A DNA stretch of 64,000 nucleotides from Serinus canaria. Its lineage: Eukaryota; Chordata; Aves; Passeriformes; Fringillidae. This document shows positions 59,913 through 64,000 of the stretch, piece by piece. A program made the translations under genes and the position numbers. The first letter of the stretch is position 1; each line of letters begins with the position of its first letter. The stretch lies in contig NC_066333.1 of assembly GCF_022539315.1 (NCBI RefSeq), positions 6,395,501 to 6,459,500 of the forward strand, read 5' to 3'. The notes under the pieces were generated by a model. The model searched no databases. It was not told the DNA's origin and saw nothing but the letters and a program-made list of their open reading frames with translations.

Positions 59913-62900
59913 GTTCTACTTCTGTCCTTTATCAGTTTCCTCTATGGCTCTAATTTATTTGACCTAAACAGTTATCTTCACAGTGATCCACATAGAATTT
60001 TTCAAGCAATCCTAGGGCAAAAATTCATTTTTTAAAAATAAGTAATTTCCATCGTATTTTGGAAAGGAAATTCAACTTCCATTTAATCTATCTATAAAAA
60101 CCCTGATATCTGATTTCACCAGAAGTCTCACTATGGGTAGACAGACAGACAGAAATGTAGACATGGTCTCTTTATGTCCTAAAATAATTCCCAACAAGTG
60201 TAGGAATGACCCCTTGCAGTATATTATCCCACACAATATGTTTTCTGAACTTTTATGTGAATTGCTCCATGCTAATTCCTCATTTCCTGGATTTAAGTCT
60301 GCGTGCCACAACCCTTCACCAGTGTGTGCATGTTTCCTTTGCTCCCTTTCAACAAGAAACATCTTCCCATGCTGAATATTCTTTCATGTTGAATATTCTC
60401 AGTCAGTTCAGCAGGATTACGTCAGGACTATCCCAAGTGAGAAAGGTAAAATCAGATTTAAGACTTCTTATTTTTTCTTTCTGTCTATTTTTTTGGCCTT
60501 TCCAGTTCTAAGGATGTCTAAAGCTTTGTTCCTCCTAGCAACTGCATTTTTATTATTTTCCAAGGCAATTAATATTAATGGTCATTTGCTAAAATTAAAG
60601 TCTATAAATTTCAGATATGGACTGAGTTGTTCTCTTTACAATGAAACATCCTTAATTTGGTTTAAAACCTGCCTTCCTTTTGCTGTTTGTCAAGTTCTAC
60701 ACACTTCAGCTTTGTAACCAATAAATAGTTTTAGTGAGGGTTTTAATCTTATGCTCAGGGAAAGTGAAAATTCAGTCCCAAATAATCTTTAGTAAGACTG
60801 TATGATCTCCCTGTGTGCTGTGAGAACAACTGTGAAGTTGTCCTCTTGAGTTTAGTGGGATATGTATTTAAATAAAGGCTGGTATCATCTAATTAACCTA
60901 TGCAATCAAGTTGCTACAGAGACTGGTGTTTATTTCTATAGTGCCCAAGTTTAATGGCTCAGTTTTGTTCTTTAACTGTCAGCAGCAATGTCCCTGCACC
61001 ACACTGCTCCGTATTTCTTCTCTCCAGCTCTCCTGCAATGAGCCCTGCAGGCTTTTCCTGTTCCCCAGCTCCCTGTTCTTGCTTGTATTTTGCTCAGGAT
61101 TGGGCAGAGGCTTTCCAGCTTTGTTCTGGTCCCTGATTTACTGCTTTTCTTCCCGTGCACTTCGCAGTGACTTCCCCATGCTCATTATTCCCATAGCATC
61201 AGGCACGTTCTAGGAAAGGCAGCTCTGTCAGTCAGCCACATGATGACGTACACTTTTGGCTTCAGCAGAGCAAAATCCTTCACCTCTTCTCTTCCAGTCA
61301 GTCCCAGCTCCAGCCCCTCTTCCCCAGCAGCCACATTACCTCACGGTTTCGGCAGCCCTGCCTCTGATCTTCCCTTCTCCCGTGACTGATCTCAACTCTG
61401 GCCAGGTAACTTTCCATATTAGCAGCTAATCTCTCTGCTCCCATATGGCTGGGGTCAGTCATCGTTTCCATGACTTATTTGTTTCAATATCCGTAAAAAG
61501 TGAGGAAGTCCTTGGCATCAAGTAGCTTTAAATGATGTCAGGGGTCAACTGTGCCTTTGTTCCAGAGCTGTGAATGTTCCCCTGTGCCTGTGCTCACCTC
61601 TGAGCACTGCCCTGCTGTGAGCAAAGGGTAACACAGGTGCCCTCCCATCTCATTTAATTTACTGCAGACATTATTATTTTATATCCATTGTAGTTCAGTT
61701 ATTAATAATATGGTCCCTTTTCTACCAGCCAAGCATGTGAAATGTCTGTTAGGAAGGTGAGTCTGGGGCTTACAGGGAAATCTGATAAAGTACTGTCTCA
61801 CTTCCAAAATCACCATGTCAGCAAGACCTAAATCTGTCTCAAAATCTGTATCATCCATGCAAGGTCACAAAGGCAAAAGAGGGGAAAATAGATATACAAA
61901 ATGATCTTTAAAAAACCCAGAGATCTGAGTTCCCAGAAAAGAGAGGCACCATTGCTAAGGAAGGATGTAGCTTGGTTTGACAGTCCAGTTTGCTCAGACC
62001 TATTAAACTTCACCTGTTTTTAAATCATTTTCTTATGATTTCTCATCCATTGCTGTGTAAGGTCTTTAAGATCTGTATATGCTTTTAAAAATAAAGCATA
62101 TATATCTGCCAGCATCTTGGCTCCTCAGTCCTCTAGACATGTTCAGAGAGGGATTGAATATCTCTGATTAATGCTAATGCTTGATTAGTGAACTAATGCT
62201 CTCATGGATGGTAGCAAGCCACCACATAGACAAAGTGCTACATGAAACATTTAAGAGACTGGCAGGAGAAGATGATCCAATAGGCCTCTTAACATTTTGT
62301 TTTATTATTTATTGTAGCTAATTCATGTACAACTTGCATGCTATAGTGTTAACATGTCTTGAAAAGTCATCAATCTCTTTGATATTAAGAGACTCATGCA
62401 CATATATACAGAAATTTTTTAACTACTCTCCAGACATTTGTAACCTAACTATTGCACGTAGCTTCAGAAAATTCTTTTTTTTTTTTTTTCTGGAAGTATC
62501 ACCATCAGTTCCCATGTACAAATACTTTGGTCATGATATAATGACAACAGTGCTTCAGCCCAGGCAGCCCCCAGATTTCACAGATGTGGTGTGTAACTGG
62601 CTGCCACCCAAGTGGTGATACACTCCTGTCAGAGCAGTGCAAAGAGATTTCACCCAGACAGTCAGGCCAGCTTTTCCCTCAGACTGCAGAGTGTGAGCTG
62701 TGTTTGTCAGCACTGACCTGCATGTTTTCAGCAGCAGCAAAAACAGATGGGGCATCATCCACAAGTAGTACCAGCTGGGGGATCCTCTGAGACACAACTG
62801 TTTCCTTTTGTCCTTAGGGAAAAAGAAATACACAAAGAAACTCTGGGAATAAATTCCACCTGCTGTTTAAGGACCTGTTCAAGAGCTAATTAAGGCTCTT

Positions 62901-64000
62901 CTAGTCACAAGCCAGAAGGAATCAAACAGGAGGAGGAGCTGAGGGTCTGTGGAAGGTTTTCATCACATTAGGAAGCTCCAAGTGCTGCTATTCAGATCCT
63001 GCCACCCTGACCCACCTGGATGATGTCTCTGAAGTTCAGAAACACTGTAAAAATAACAACCTCATACACATTTCACTGAGTTTTTGCCTGCTCCCATCTT
63101 TTCAGCAAGGGCTTAACATTTGCTGGTGTGGGACTGTGCGTGGTGGCTGGATGTTTTGCAGTCCCCAGTTGTGACTACAGCTCTGCCTGTGTCTGACTCA
63201 GGCAGTTCAGAATTGTTGGTCTGCAAACGCTCACCAGAGGCTTGTGGAAGCTGAGTGTGTGTTTCCTCTGTTCAGCTGTAAAAGGGGGGTAATAACAGGA
63301 TTGGCTATTGCAGCATTGATGCAAAGGTGAAGTAATTAATTTTGAGATGCGTTCAGATAGAATGGTGATACCATGGGAATGTACACAACCATATTCACTT
63401 TCATATTCCAGCAGCATTGGAATAATGTGCAGTACAAAACATCTGGGAACATGTATTAAAAGGGGTTTAAAAGTGCTGAATAGCCAGTGAGTATCCAGTG
63501 GATGAAGCAGGACAGGATGATGCAGTTATGGTTTACCTGAACAAAGTATAGGGGAAAAAAGGTCTGTGTTAAGGTTACAACATAAATTCCTAACTATTTT
63601 CAGTTTTGAGTGCTTGAATGAAGAATTGCCGCCTATTTTGAGTAAAGTAATGTAAAAAATTTTGTGCATATCTTAATGACTTCAGTGGAAGTGCATGTAG
63701 GTTTGACTAGGCCATGTATAATAGCCCTGCCACTTTTCTCTCAGTTACATTACAGCTGAGAAAGCAGAGATACATGTGAAATATATACAAACAGGCATCC
63801 ATTTCACTTGCCAGCTCTGGCATTTAGAAGTACCTCGGATCTCAACTCTGCTTCAAAGTTCCTGTGGAGCAGCTTCCCAGCTTTTTTCAGCTTCCCTGAT
63901 AAATGCACTCACAGAAAATGCCTGTAAGAAAACTTGATATTATGTGAAACTAATCTGGTTTCACATTCTGTCAAAGCCTCCAAACCAAGTACCTCCCAGC
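59913..64000. other. Unique DNA, no gene recognised
   Basis: A poly-T run of 15 lies at 62475-62489. A CRE-like TGACGTAC lies at 61244-61251 upstream of a CpG-bearing pyrimidine-rich stretch (61300-61400). Open frames are at most about 100 codons and look random. No repeat family is recognised up to the window end. Confidence 0.45.

Noticed and set aside
1..64000. CRISPR arrays, tRNA or rRNA genes, bacterial operons, insertion sequences, known miRNAs
   Set aside because: Looked for regularly spaced direct repeats, tRNA B-box words and familiar miRNA seeds in context; none found.

Overview
This window looks like vertebrate, specifically avian, nuclear DNA, and probably passerine. The evidence is a set of CR1 non-LTR retrotransposon 3' fragments, the dominant interspersed repeat of birds, plus two LTRs at 53.4-54.6 kb that resemble, from memory, LTR families common in songbird genomes. 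The species call is inference. There is no bacterial-style gene organisation, and open reading frames occur on both strands in all frames at about the density expected by chance.

I found no protein-coding gene, tRNA, rRNA or known ncRNA that I can support. The window reads as a gene desert or the inside of a very large intron. It is mostly unique AT-leaning DNA with islands that look like candidate conserved non-coding elements (CNEs): low CpG, few repeats and dense TAAT/ATTA cores. The CNE calls rest on texture only and need cross-species alignment.

Layout. 1-6.4 kb is unique DNA with a perfect 17-bp-stem hairpin at 1339-1380. 6.4-9.7 kb is the most unusual part: two inverted copies of a ~340-bp segment (6420-6761 and 9392-9730, about 95% identical by eye) enclose a CpG island (6783-7102) and an antisense CR1. 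Each arm carries a matching 84-nt exon-like unit with acceptor and donor signals. 11.2-11.9 kb is a CNE-like block with an exact PBX-MEIS-type decamer followed by two GGATTA sites 11 bp apart. 12-53 kb is mostly unlabelled unique sequence with small CR1 tails (17.2, 35.1, 39.2 kb), simple repeats and CNE-like blocks (20.8-21.3, 26.65-27.3, 33.2-33.4 kb). 53.0-54.6 kb holds a GC-rich patch followed by two different solo LTRs in opposite orientations only 67 bp apart. 58.7-59.1 kb is the longest CR1 fragment and abuts another strong CNE-like block (59.15-59.66 kb). The rest is unlabelled.

No new biological system is evident. The best leads are the inverted duplication with paired exon-like units around a CpG island, and the candidate regulatory blocks.
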